A stretch of DNA of 64,000 bases from Arthrobacter sp. H35-D1. GTDB taxonomy: Bacteria > Actinomycetota > Actinomycetes > Actinomycetales > Micrococcaceae. Below the pieces are notes generated by a model that searched no databases, was not told the origin of the DNA, and was given only the letters and a program-made list of their open reading frames with translations. A program made the translations under genes and the position numbers. This document shows positions 41,330 through 49,555 of the stretch, piece after piece. The DNA is taken from positions 95,687-159,686 of the forward strand of contig NZ_JASISP010000003.1 in NCBI RefSeq assembly GCF_030063185.1. The letters run 5' to 3'. Each line of letters starts with the position of its first letter. The first letter of the stretch is position 1.

Positions 41330-43567
41330 TCAGTGCTTTTCTGAGTTCCGGTCGTGGTGGTATATGTTGCGGCGTTCCCTGCCGGTGGTGTCCTCGGAAT
41401 AGGGTGGCTTGAACCAGGCGATGCCGCCTTCCCGCCGGACGCTCCAGCCCTTGTCATGAAGGTAGTGGTGGTGCAGGCTGCAGCACAGGACGCCGTTGTC
41501 CACGCTGGTGGTGCCCCCGTCCTGCCACGGGACAATGTGGTGGGCTTCCGTCCACTGTGCCGGTGCCATGCAGTCCGGGAATGTGCAGCCCATGTCCCGG
41601 GCCACGAGAACCTTGCGCTGGGCGAAGGTGAAAAGCCGTTGCGTGCGGCCGATATCCAGGATTTCACCATTGGAGCCGACCAGCATCTCGGTGACACCGG
41701 CGCTGCACATCTTCTCGGCAAACAATGACAATGGCACCTGGCCGCTGTAGGGGGAATCCACGGTGCCAGCATTGGACCGGCGGTCCGGGTCTTCCTGTGT
41801 GAGGGAGAGATACAACTGCGTCTTCAGTCCGCCGTTGATGGGCAGCTTGTCTGTTCCGGCGGCCAGCGTGAGGCAGTGGAGCATGCCGTCCAACAGCATT
41901 TGTGCCCGGGTGCGTTTGTCCCTGATGGCCGTATCCGTGCTGTTGGGAGCGATGGGGCTCAGCCCCGGGAGGTTCTCTTCCGATCCGGGTGCCGGCACCC
42001 AGACGCCGTTGACCAGGTGGGGCCAGGGCTGCGGGTTCGCTTCCTGCAGGTTTTCGCCGTCCGAAACATCTTCCTCAGGTGGGGCCTGTCCGGACCACCA
42101 TCTGGCTTCTGGCACTTCCTGTGTCCCGGAACAGCAGTCATCATTGGGTGTCTGTGCGCCCCTGTACGGATCGGTGCCATCGCATGGCTCCGCATCGCAG
42201 CACGGCTCCGCGGCGATGAATGGTCCGGTGCTTCCGTACAGCCCGCCATCAGGAGCCGGATCCCAGCCATTTGCGTCTTTTGCAAGGTCAGGGAACCAGA
42301 ACCATGACTCTCCTTCATAAGCTGGCGGAATTGCATTGGGTGGAGCGTTGGGAGGTCGCGGCGGAACTTTGCCCGGCGCCAACGGTCGCCTCCAGCCCTG
42401 GGCGGCTGCAGAGGTTCCACGCTGTGGAGATCTCGGAGCCGGATCCCGGGCGGGGTTCGTGTCCGAACGCGAAGAGCTCCGATCCCGGGACGGCGGTGAG
42501 GAAGCTGGTGGTGGCTGCGGGGGCGAAGCGATGCCAAGGCCGGATGCCGGATTGCCCAGCAACCGAGCCAGTTGGTCAGGTGACAGGAGCAACTGCGAGT
42601 CCTTCGGCTGGGCGCATGCCGGCTTCGCACCATCTCGCTGCACAGTGGCTCCTTGCTGTGAGTCGCAGGACTCTTCCTGGGCGGAATCCTGCGCACTGCT
42701 GCTCTGCCGCTTGGGATTTGTGGCCCAGTCGATGCAAGCCATGGTTTGTTCGTACTGGCTGATGGTCATGTAGCCGTCGATCTTGACCTATCCGCGGTAG
42801 GGGCGGCGGAAGGAGATGTCTTGTTTGGCCAGCCGCTGGGATTCGGAGGGTTTTTGCCCGTCCGGATCGAGCAGGGCCAGCGCCCGAATGCCCAAGTGCC
42901 GCAGGAAATATGGTGGCTCAACCTCGGCATGTTCAGTGAGCGTGGCCTCCAGGGACCGGGCCTGTCCGGCCTCGATTGTTCCTGACTTCTCCAGCCGGGC
43001 CGCTTGGTCAACGAAACCGGAAACTATCAACGCCTGTTCGGTTGAGATCAGGCCCGAAAAGAGCGCGGATCCAAGCACGGGCTGGCTGGGGTCGGTTGTC
43101 ACCAGCGTCAACGGGTCCGTGGACGGCAGGAACCGGTCCGCCAGCCGGAGCCGGTTGTTGGCCTCGGCCCGGCTGATGTTCAGCGAAGAACTTACGAAGT
43201 CAACGGGTTTTTGATGCCCTGCCCCCTGATACCGTCCGGCAGAAACACGTTCGGCAAGGTCTCCTGCCGAGTCAACCGTCAGCCCCTGAAGGAAGTGGTT
43301 CAAATGCTCCAGGGTCTGCGCCCAGGCGGCGGCTTCATGGTCACTGAGCGATGCCAAGTCAAGGCCTATGGCCGTGGACAGCAAAGCGCGGGTATCGGTG
43401 ACTCCCTCGGAAGTGCCCAGACAGCCGTCAGCGGAGGGACCCGGTGTGGCCGAGGCGGCCCTGACGAGTGATTCGGCAAGGGCCACCAGCCGGTGGAGGT
43501 GTTCACCAGCTGCCCTGCGACCCTGTGTGGAACCGGGATGCCCCGGCCCCTTTGCCGTCGTTTCCAT
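41330..43567 (-). pseudogene. DUF222/HNH endonuclease-like gene interrupted by an amber codon
   Basis: One frame of about 745 codons is broken only by TAG at 42788-42790. The N part (start ATG 43567) has the DUF222 helical domain, with PVDFVSSSLNISRAEANNRLRLAD. The C part continues in the same frame after the stop (VKIDGY, then MTISQYEQTM) and contains the HNH motif: TFPDC..TEAHHIVPWQDGG..CSLHHHYLH, with all Cys/His present. Such multicopy actinobacterial genes are of unknown role. The protein may be lost, read through, or re-started at ATG 42769. A low-complexity middle region (about 42000-42700) is typical of the family. Confidence 0.9.
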
Positions 43568-43726
43568 ACATCAAACATTACGCGGAGGGTCAGACATTAT
43601 AAGGTGAAAAATCGAAAATGAGGATAACTCTAGTAAGTGCTCGAACTGTGGAGGAATCATTCGGTAAAAATAGCTTCTCGTCGGCCGGAAATTGCGGTCA
43701 TTAGCGAATGAATGGGCTGATTGAGA
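43568..43726. other. AT-richer gap without a gene
   Basis: This 159-bp gap lies between the paaR stop and the start of the DUF222/HNH gene, both leftward. It is visibly AT-richer than its surroundings and probably holds the promoter of the DUF222/HNH gene. No gene or clear hairpin was found. Confidence 0.5.
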
Positions 43727-44344
43727 CTATTTCCGCAGGCCGTCGAGGGTTATGGCCAGCACGTCGTCTGCCAGCTTCGCCGCGGATAGGCTGCCTCCTG
43801 GTTTGTACCACTCGACGATGGAATTGACGGTGCCGAAGAGCAGTCGGGTGACGGTGGCGGCGGCAATGTCGTCCCGCAGGGAGCCGTCGGACTGTGCCGC
43901 GGAAACCAATCCGGTGATGGTGCGGTCGAAAGCGCGGCGGCGTGAGAGCGCCTCCCGTTCCATTTCCGTGTTCCCGCGCAGGCGCAGCAGGAGCGTGACG
44001 AAAGGCAGCCGCCCCACCAGCACCGCCACGGTCTGCCTGAGCACAAACTCAAGGCGGGCATCGGGCGTTCCGGAGGTGGCGCCGTCGAGCATTAAAACGC
44101 CTTCAAGGCCACCCAGGGCTTCCTCCAGTGCGAGCCGCAGCAGTTCCTCCTTGGATGGCACATGGTGGTAAATGGCTGACTTCGAGATGCCCAGCTTCCC
44201 CGCAAGAAGGCCCATCGAGGTGGCCTCATAGCCGTGCAGGTTGAAAACTTCCACGGCAATCCGCAGTACCGACTGCTGGTCATAACCGGGCCGGCCGCGC
44301 TTGGCGGCGGGGGCTTGTGTAGCGGCTGGGGGAGTCTTTGGCAT
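43727..44344 (-). CDS. paaR: TetR family regulator of phenylacetate genes
   Basis: A TetR-type repressor of 205 residues from the ATG at 44344 (CTAGGGACC upstream). An alternative GTG at 44407 overlaps the paaK stop (GTGA) and would add 21 residues. The HTH is clear: VLRIAVEVFNLHGYEATSMG followed by LAGKLGISKSAIYHHV. The C-terminal domain is a variable helical ligand pocket. Its place as last gene of paaI-K-R and the three matching operator-like sites near paaJ, paaI and paaA support the PaaR name. The known effector of such regulators is phenylacetyl-CoA. Confidence 0.85.
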   Translation of the reverse strand: MPKTPPAATQAPAAKRGRPGYDQQSVLRIAVEVFNLHGYEATSMGLLAGKLGISKSAIYHHVPSKEELLRLALEEALGGLEGVLMLDGATSGTPDARLEFVLRQTVAVLVGRLPFVTLLLRLRGNTEMEREALSRRRAFDRTITGLVSAAQSDGSLRDDIAAATVTRLLFGTVNSIVEWYKPGGSLSAAKLADDVLAITLDGLRK

Positions 44345-44403
44345 GGTCCCTAGTTTCTCACGGGGCCGCGCGTGGCCTGGCCCCGTGGCCTTTGCCGGGG
44401 AAG

Positions 44404-45717
44404 TCACCGGGGGCGGTTGTCGTAGATGCGGCGCAACTTGCCGTTGGAACGTGCCAGCGAGCCGGGTTCGGCGACGTCGACGGCACAGGAGACACCAATG
44501 TGGCTTTTGATCTGCGCGCGCAGTGCCAGCGCGGCGGCGGCCCGGTCCTCCGGCGTCGTATTTTCGCGCGGTTCTATATGGACGGTCATCTGGTCCAGGC
44601 GCGCCGTGCGGGTCAATTCCAGCTGAAAATGCGGGCTCAGGGCGGGGATGCGCAGGGCGAGTGCCTCAATCTGAGAGGGGAACAGGTTGATGCCGTGCAG
44701 GATGATCATGTCGTCGCTGCGTCCGGAGATGCGCGCCATCCTGCGCATGGACGGGCGGGCGGTCCCGGGCAGCAAGCTGGAAAGGTCGTTGGTGCGGTAG
44801 CGGATGACCGGCAGCGCCTCCTTGGTCAGCGAGGTGAACACCAGCTCGCCCGTCTGCCCGCCGGGCAGCACCGTGGAATGGTCCATCGGGTCGATGATCT
44901 CCGGAATGAAGTGGTCCTCCCATACATGGTCGCCGTCCTTTGTCTCAACGCATTCGCCGGCCACGCCCGGGCCCATGACCTCGGAGAGCCCGTAGATGTC
45001 ACATGCATCCAGGTCCATGCCGCTTTCCAGTTCATGGCGCATCTCATCGGTCCACGGTTCGGCGCCGCACACGGCAACCTTCAGCGAGGTGCTGCGCGGG
45101 TCGATGCCCTGGTGGGCCATCGCGTCCATGAGGGCCAGCAGGTAGGTGGGCGTGCACATGATGGCATCCGGCTCGAAGTCCTGGATCAGCTGGATTTGCT
45201 TCTCCGTCTGCCCTCCCGACATGGGAATGACAGTGGTGCCCAGTGCCTCGGCGCCGTAGTGGGCGCCGAGCCCGCCGGTGAACAGCCCGTAGCCGTAGGC
45301 GTTGTGGACTTTCATGCCGGGGCGCACGCCGGACGCCCGCATGGACCGCGCCACCAGCGACCCCCAGATGTTGATGTCGTTCCTTGTGTACCCCACCACC
45401 GTGGGCCGGCCCGTGGTGCCGGAGCTGGCATGGATGCGCAGCACCTCGCTCTGCGGCACGGCGAACATGCCAAACGGGTACTCCAGCCGCAGGTCTTCCT
45501 TGGCGGTGTACGGGAATTTGCTCAGGTCCGCCAGTTCCCTAAGGTCCGTGGGGTGCACTCCCGCCTCGTCGAACTTGCGCTTATACAGCGGCACCCGGTC
45601 ATAGGCGTAAGCCAGAGTGTGCTGCAGCCGCGTGAGCTGCAGGGCTTCCAACTCGTCGCGGCTCATCAGCTCGGCGGCATCCAGCTGGGAAGGGTCGGCC
45701 GGGGCGGTTTCGATCAT
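44404..45717 (-). CDS. paaK: Phenylacetate-CoA ligase
   Basis: A 437-residue AMP-forming ligase that makes phenylacetyl-CoA, the first step of the pathway. Landmarks: the ATP loop ASSGTTGRPTVVGYTRNDI, DIYGLSEVMGPGVAGEC, and RISGRSDDMIILHGINLFPSQIE with the conserved Arg/Asp. The C-terminal Lys region ends in RSNGKLRRIYDNR. Normal length for PaaK. ATG 45717 overlaps the paaI stop (ATGA), and its stop is next to paaR, so I-K-R is a single leftward unit. Confidence 0.95.
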   Translation of the reverse strand: MIETAPADPSQLDAAELMSRDELEALQLTRLQHTLAYAYDRVPLYKRKFDEAGVHPTDLRELADLSKFPYTAKEDLRLEYPFGMFAVPQSEVLRIHASSGTTGRPTVVGYTRNDINIWGSLVARSMRASGVRPGMKVHNAYGYGLFTGGLGAHYGAEALGTTVIPMSGGQTEKQIQLIQDFEPDAIMCTPTYLLALMDAMAHQGIDPRSTSLKVAVCGAEPWTDEMRHELESGMDLDACDIYGLSEVMGPGVAGECVETKDGDHVWEDHFIPEIIDPMDHSTVLPGGQTGELVFTSLTKEALPVIRYRTNDLSSLLPGTARPSMRRMARISGRSDDMIILHGINLFPSQIEALALRIPALSPHFQLELTRTARLDQMTVHIEPRENTTPEDRAAAALALRAQIKSHIGVSCAVDVAEPGSLARSNGKLRRIYDNRPR

Positions 45718-46199
45718 GATGGCACAGACCTTTCAAAACTTGTGCGGGTGTTCGTGTGAGAGCCGTTCACGTGTAGGGCGGGGATGGTCCGGCTGCGGCC
45801 ACGGAATTCGGCCACCACGGCGGGCTCGCCGCCGTTTTCGGCGACGACCTGCACGTCGTACAGGCCGCTTCGGCCCTGCTGTTGGCGCCGGTTGGCCACC
45901 GCAATGAGCCGCTGACCGGCGCTCGTTGGTGCCAGGAAATTAATGTCCACGCCGGACGCCACTGTCACGCTGTCCCCGTCGCCGCCGGTGGAATTGCAGG
46001 CCAGGGCAAAGGCGGAATCCGCGAAGGCGAAGATCATGCCGCCGTGTGTGACGCCAAAGCCGTTCATCATTTCCGTGCGCAGCGTCATGGCGATGGTTGC
46101 GCGGCCTTCGCCGAAACTGAGCACCTCGATGCCCAGCCATTCGGAGGCGCTGTCATTGAGCAGGAGCGGGTGCTGTGCCCCGGCTTCGTTGGACGCCAT
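45714..46199 (-). CDS. paaI: PaaI family hotdog thioesterase
   Basis: A 161-residue hotdog-fold thioesterase. The motif GFGVTHGGMIFAFADSAFALACNS matches the PaaI signature with the catalytic Asp. In the pathway it hydrolyses stalled ring-hydroxylated CoA esters, releasing CoA. The ATG at 46199 begins MASNEAGAQ. A variant operator lies 20-40 bp upstream. First gene of paaI-K-R. Confidence 0.93.
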   Translation of the reverse strand: MASNEAGAQHPLLLNDSASEWLGIEVLSFGEGRATIAMTLRTEMMNGFGVTHGGMIFAFADSAFALACNSTGGDGDSVTVASGVDINFLAPTSAGQRLIAVANRRQQQGRSGLYDVQVVAENGGEPAVVAEFRGRSRTIPALHVNGSHTNTRTSFERSVPS

Positions 46200-46217
46200 G
46201 TGCGCTCCCTGTTCTTT

Positions 46218-46239
46218 ACTGAATGTTCATTAGGTAATT
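46218..46239. promoter_or_regulatory. Candidate PaaR operator upstream of paaI
   Basis: ACTGAATGTTCATTAGGTAATT resembles the paaA site at 46618-46639, with the flanks CTGAA and GGTAATT conserved and the centre diverged. It lies 19-40 bp before the paaI start. It is weaker than the other two sites, so the assignment is tentative. Confidence 0.5.
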
Positions 46240-46341
46240 CACTCCAGTATTGCCGTGCCGGAACTCGCAGGCAAGACTGAATTGCATGCAACATAGCGGG
46301 CGGATCAAAGACCGAGGGCCTTTGCAGGGGAGATGTTTGTC

Positions 46342-46551
46342 GTGACGATCAACGCGGGGGGTCGGGAAATGCTGGAGGCGGAGGCCGCCTGCCACCAGTT
46401 CTTTCTGGCCCGGATTGACGCCACCCCGGTTTACGGCAAATACAGGCTCACCTCACCCCCAGTCGAGCACTACTTGATCCAAATCTGGCCCGAGACCGGC
46501 ATTCGCCCACGAGAGACGGTGCGGGACGACGGGTTCGGCGTGGGCGCATAA
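46342..46551 (+). CDS. Possible 69-residue protein of unknown function
   Basis: From the GTG at 46342, which has AGGGGAG 9 nt upstream (an ATG at 46333 is too close to the same site), a 69-codon frame encodes a small soluble protein. It includes YGKYRLTSPPVEHYLIQIWPE. The YLIQIWP ending recalls short actinobacterial proteins of unknown role. It lies in the divergent paaI/paaA region and may be a separate small gene. Confidence 0.45.
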   Translation: MTINAGGREMLEAEAACHQFFLARIDATPVYGKYRLTSPPVEHYLIQIWPETGIRPRETVRDDGFGVGA

Positions 46552-46617
46552 CCCCGGGCCGCATTGTTTGCCGAGTCCTGCCGTTCGTTCGTTGACTGGC
46601 CATGAACCGGGCTATAT

Positions 46618-46639
46618 CCTGAACGAACGGTCGGTAATT
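46618..46639. promoter_or_regulatory. Candidate PaaR operator upstream of paaA
   Basis: CCTGAACGAACGGTCGGTAATT lies about 64-85 bp before paaA. Its 18-bp core is identical to the site before paaJ. An inverted half copy, CCGTTCGTTC, lies at 46581-46590. From memory, the actinobacterial PaaR operator is a palindrome with ACCG-N2-CG-N2-CGGT at its heart; this site fits with one core mismatch. Confidence 0.78.
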
Positions 46640-46702
46640 AGTTTTCGGCCGTGCTGAATTGCACAGAACCGTGTTGACGGGGACAGCGTCGAAGGAGAAG
46701 CC

Positions 46703-47677
46703 ATGGCCAACGAGCAACAACTTCAAGATGCCGCCGGAGAAGCCAACTTCGCGACGGTCATCGCCAAGGACTCCCGGATTGAGCCAAAGGACTGGATGCC
46801 CGGGGACTACCGCCATGCGTTGGTGCGGCAAATGTCCCAGCACGCGCACTCGGAGATTATCGGCATGCAGCCGGAAGTAAACTGGATCACGCGCGCCCCG
46901 AGCCTGAAGCGCAAGGCCATCCTCATGGCGAAGGTGCAGGACGAAGCCGGGCATGGCTTGTATCTGTATTCGGCCACGGAAACGCTGGGCACCACCCGCG
47001 ACACCATGACGGAACAACTACTGGCCGGCAAGGCCCGGTATTCGTCCATTTTCAACTACCCGGCCGTGAGCTGGGCAGACATGGGCGCCATCGGTTGGAT
47101 GGTGGACGGTGCCGCGATCACCAACCAAGTTCCGCTGTGCCGGGCATCGTACGGGCCGTATGCCCGGGCCATGGTGCGCATCTGCAAGGAGGAATCCTTC
47201 CACCAGCGGCAGGGTTTTGAAATCCTGTTGGAGCTCTCGCACGGCACCCCGGCGCAAAAGGCGATGGCGCAGGATGCGGTGAATCGCTGGTACGCCCCGT
47301 CGCTGATGATGTTCGGCCCGCCAGACTCGGATTCGCCGAACTCGGGCAAGTCCATGGCGTGGAACATCAAGCGCTTCAGCAACGACGAATTGCGCTCCCG
47401 CTTTGTGGGGATGCTTGCCGAACAGGTCAAGGTGCTTGAGCTGGACCTGCCCGACCCCGAGGTTCGATTCAACGAGGACGCCGGGAAATGGGAGCACGGG
47501 CCCCTCGACTGGGAGGAGTTCAAGGAGGTCTTGGCCGGCCGCGGCCCTTGCAACACCCAGCGCATGGAACGCCGTCGCGCCGCGCACGACGACGGTGCCT
47601 GGGTTCGTGAGGCCGCCGCAGCCTACGCCGCGAAACAGTCCGCCGCACATGAGACGGCCGCCCGGAAAGCTGCCTAG
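46703..47677 (+). CDS. paaA: Phenylacetyl-CoA 1,2-epoxidase catalytic subunit
   Basis: A 324-residue ferritin-like di-iron oxygenase subunit that epoxidises phenylacetyl-CoA. Di-iron ligands fall in [29 protein letters not shown] and [17 protein letters not shown], the E-x-x-H patterns of PaaA. Length is typical. The start follows GAAGGAGAAGCC. First gene of the coupled paaA-B-C-D-E unit; paaB begins 2 nt after its stop. Confidence 0.96.
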   Translation: MANEQQLQDAAGEANFATVIAKDSRIEPKDWMPGDYRHALVRQMSQHAHSEIIGMQPEVNWITRAPSLKRKAILMAKVQDEAGHGLYLYSATETLGTTRDTMTEQLLAGKARYSSIFNYPAVSWADMGAIGWMVDGAAITNQVPLCRASYGPYARAMVRICKEESFHQRQGFEILLELSHGTPAQKAMAQDAVNRWYAPSLMMFGPPDSDSPNSGKSMAWNIKRFSNDELRSRFVGMLAEQVKVLELDLPDPEVRFNEDAGKWEHGPLDWEEFKEVLAGRGPCNTQRMERRRAAHDDGAWVREAAAAYAAKQSAAHETAARKAA

Positions 47678-47679
47678 CC

Positions 47680-48006
47680 ATGTGTCCGGAAACTGAAAGC
47701 GCGACGCCGGTCCCCGCCCCGGGTGCCACGCATTGGCCCTTGTGGGAGGTCTTCGTCCGCTCGAACAGGGGATTGAGCCACGTCCATGCAGGGTCGCTGC
47801 ACGCGCCCGACGCAACCATGGCGCTGCGCAACGCCCGCGACCTCTACACCCGGCGCAATGAAGGCGTGTCTATTTGGGTTGTCCCCTCCGATGCCATCGC
47901 CGCCTCCGACCCCGATGCGAAGGGCTCCTTTTTCGAATCCCCGCAGGGCAAGGACTACCGGCATGCAACGTACTACACGAAGAGCGAAGGGGTGAAGCAC
48001 CTGTGA
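47680..48006 (+). CDS. paaB: Phenylacetyl-CoA epoxidase subunit PaaB
   Basis: A 108-residue subunit that bridges PaaAC units. It has WPLWEVFVRSNRGLSHVHAGSLHAPDATMAL, RRNEGVSIWVVPS and the C-terminal KDYRHATYYT, all characteristic of PaaB. The stop TGA overlaps the GTG start of paaC (GTGA). The short N-terminal leader with Pro/Ala is variable. Confidence 0.95.
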   Translation: MCPETESATPVPAPGATHWPLWEVFVRSNRGLSHVHAGSLHAPDATMALRNARDLYTRRNEGVSIWVVPSDAIAASDPDAKGSFFESPQGKDYRHATYYTKSEGVKHL

Positions 48007-49013
48007 TCCCCACCGGCTCCCCTCACTCGCAAGTCCCCGGCAGCTCCCCTCACTCGCAAGCTCGTGACGGGTCCCGCGCTGCTGTGGGCCCCCGCGACGG
48101 GTCCCGCGCCGGCGTGGGCCCATCCACCGGCTCCGAGTCAGACACGGCACACCACCGCAACCCGACGCCCTATTCGCAGGGTGAGAGCTCGGCGTCGGCC
48201 ACCCGGATCACGCCGGGGAACGCGCTGCGCCCGGAGGACATTGCGCTGGCAGCCGCGGCCGGCACGGCCAAGCCCAGCGAAGGAGTGGCCGAATACGCGC
48301 TCCGCCTGGGGGACGACGCGCTGATCCTGGCCCAGCGACTGGGCCATTGGATCTCCCGCGGCCCCGAACTGGAGGAAGACGTGGCGCTGGGCAATATCGC
48401 GCTGGACCAACTGGGCCATGCACGCTCATTCCTGAGCTACGCCGGCGCGGCCTGGGGCAAGACCGAGGACGACTTGGCTTACTACCGCAGCGAATCCGAA
48501 TTCCGCTCGGCACATCTTTTTGAACAACCCAATGGCGACTTTGCGGCCACCATTGCCCGCCAGTTCATCGCCGCCAGCTACCAATATCCTCTCTACCGCG
48601 AATTGAGCGGTTCGAGCGACCCCATGCTGGCGGCCATCGCTGCAAAGGCCGTGAAGGAAGTGGATTACCACCTGGACCACAGCACGCAGTGGGTGCTGCG
48701 CTTGGGCGGCGGGACAGAGGAATCGCGGCGCCGCATGATCGCCGGGCTGGAGAACATGTGGCCGTATGTCGGCGAGCTGTTCGAGGACGATCCGCTGGCA
48801 GCGCACGTGGGGGACGCCGTCGTGGTGCCAACAAGTTTGAAGGATGAATTTGACCGGGCCACAGGGGCGGTCCTGGCGCAAGCAGAACTGGAGGTGCCTG
48901 CGCACCCCATGGCCACCGGCGGTGGACGGCGCGGGCGGCACTCGGAGCATTTGGGGTACCTGCTGGCGGAAATGCAGGTCCTGGCACGTGAATTTCCCGG
49001 GGCAAGCTGGTGA
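48003..49013 (+). CDS. paaC: Phenylacetyl-CoA epoxidase subunit PaaC with a repetitive N-terminal extension
   Basis: A 336-residue structural, ferritin-like partner of PaaA. The conserved part begins at about residue 80 (EYALRLGDDALILAQRLGHW) and continues with LALDQLGHARSFLSYAG-like and AVKEVDYHLDHSTQWVLRLG segments. The family is usually about 250 residues; here about 65 extra N-terminal residues precede it. They are built from a 9-residue repeat (SPHSQ) and a 10-residue repeat (RDGSRA-VGP). If the GTG at 48003 (overlapping the paaB stop) is used, the extension is translated. No better-placed internal start with a ribosome site is obvious. Confidence 0.88.
   Translation: MIPTGSPHSQVPGSSPHSQARDGSRAAVGPRDGSRAGVGPSTGSESDTAHHRNPTPYSQGESSASATRITPGNALRPEDIALAAAAGTAKPSEGVAEYALRLGDDALILAQRLGHWISRGPELEEDVALGNIALDQLGHARSFLSYAGAAWGKTEDDLAYYRSESEFRSAHLFEQPNGDFAATIARQFIAASYQYPLYRELSGSSDPMLAAIAAKAVKEVDYHLDHSTQWVLRLGGGTEESRRRMIAGLENMWPYVGELFEDDPLAAHVGDAVVVPTSLKDEFDRATGAVLAQAELEVPAHPMATGGGRRGRHSEHLGYLLAEMQVLAREFPGASW
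48016..48121 (+). repeat. In-frame minisatellite at the 5' end of paaC
   Basis: GCTCCCCTCACTCGCAAG occurs twice with a 27-bp period (48016-48033, 48043-48060). A second unit, GACGGGTCCCGCGC followed by GTGGGCCC, occurs twice with a 30-bp period (48063-48121). Both periods are multiples of three, so the frame is kept. Confidence 0.9.
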
Positions 49014-49555
49014 GCGTCGTGAGAGAAGCGAACACCGCAGGCATCGAAGTCTCGCAGCAGGAGGCGTGGGACATCGCCGCGGCCGTGTGTGATCCCGAGC
49101 TGCCCGTCCTGACCATCGCGGATCTGGGCATTCTGCGCGGGGTTGACGTGCGCCCGGCACAGCCTGGCAGCGAAGTGGCCGTGCGGGTGACCATCACGCC
49201 GACGTACTCGGGCTGCCCCGCCATGGACACCATCCGCAGCGACGTGCGCGCCGCTTTCGAGAAGGCGGGCCTGCCGGGTGTGGAGGTGGTGACGGTCCTG
49301 TCGCCGGCGTGGACCACCGACTGGATGAGCGCCGAGGGCCGGGCAAAGTTGGCGGCGTTTGGGATCGCGCCGCCCACCGGGAAGTCGTCGGCGGGCGGGC
49401 ACAGCGGCCCGGTGCGGCTGGCCCTGCAGGTCAAGTGTCCGCAGTGCCAGTCGCTGAACACGCGCGAGCTGACGCGATTCGGTTCAACATCCTGCAAGGC
49501 GCTCTACGTCTGCGGGGATTGCAAGGAACCGTTCGACTACTTCAAGGTGCTCTGA
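49010..49555 (+). CDS. paaD: Phenylacetyl-CoA epoxidase accessory protein PaaD
   Basis: A 181-residue protein needed for maturation of the epoxidase. The N-terminal DUF59/MIP18 domain has DPELPVLTIADLGILR and TPTYSGCPAMDTI (Fe-S related Cys). A C-terminal zinc-ribbon has CPQC and CGDC. The start is a GTG overlapping the paaC stop; the stop overlaps the paaE ATG (TGATG). Confidence 0.95.
   Translation: MSVVREANTAGIEVSQQEAWDIAAAVCDPELPVLTIADLGILRGVDVRPAQPGSEVAVRVTITPTYSGCPAMDTIRSDVRAAFEKAGLPGVEVVTVLSPAWTTDWMSAEGRAKLAAFGIAPPTGKSSAGGHSGPVRLALQVKCPQCQSLNTRELTRFGSTSCKALYVCGDCKEPFDYFKVL

Noticed and set aside
42788-43567. A separate small gene ending at the amber codon
   Set aside because: The protein stops mid-domain, and the same frame continues with the rest of the family after one TAG codon.
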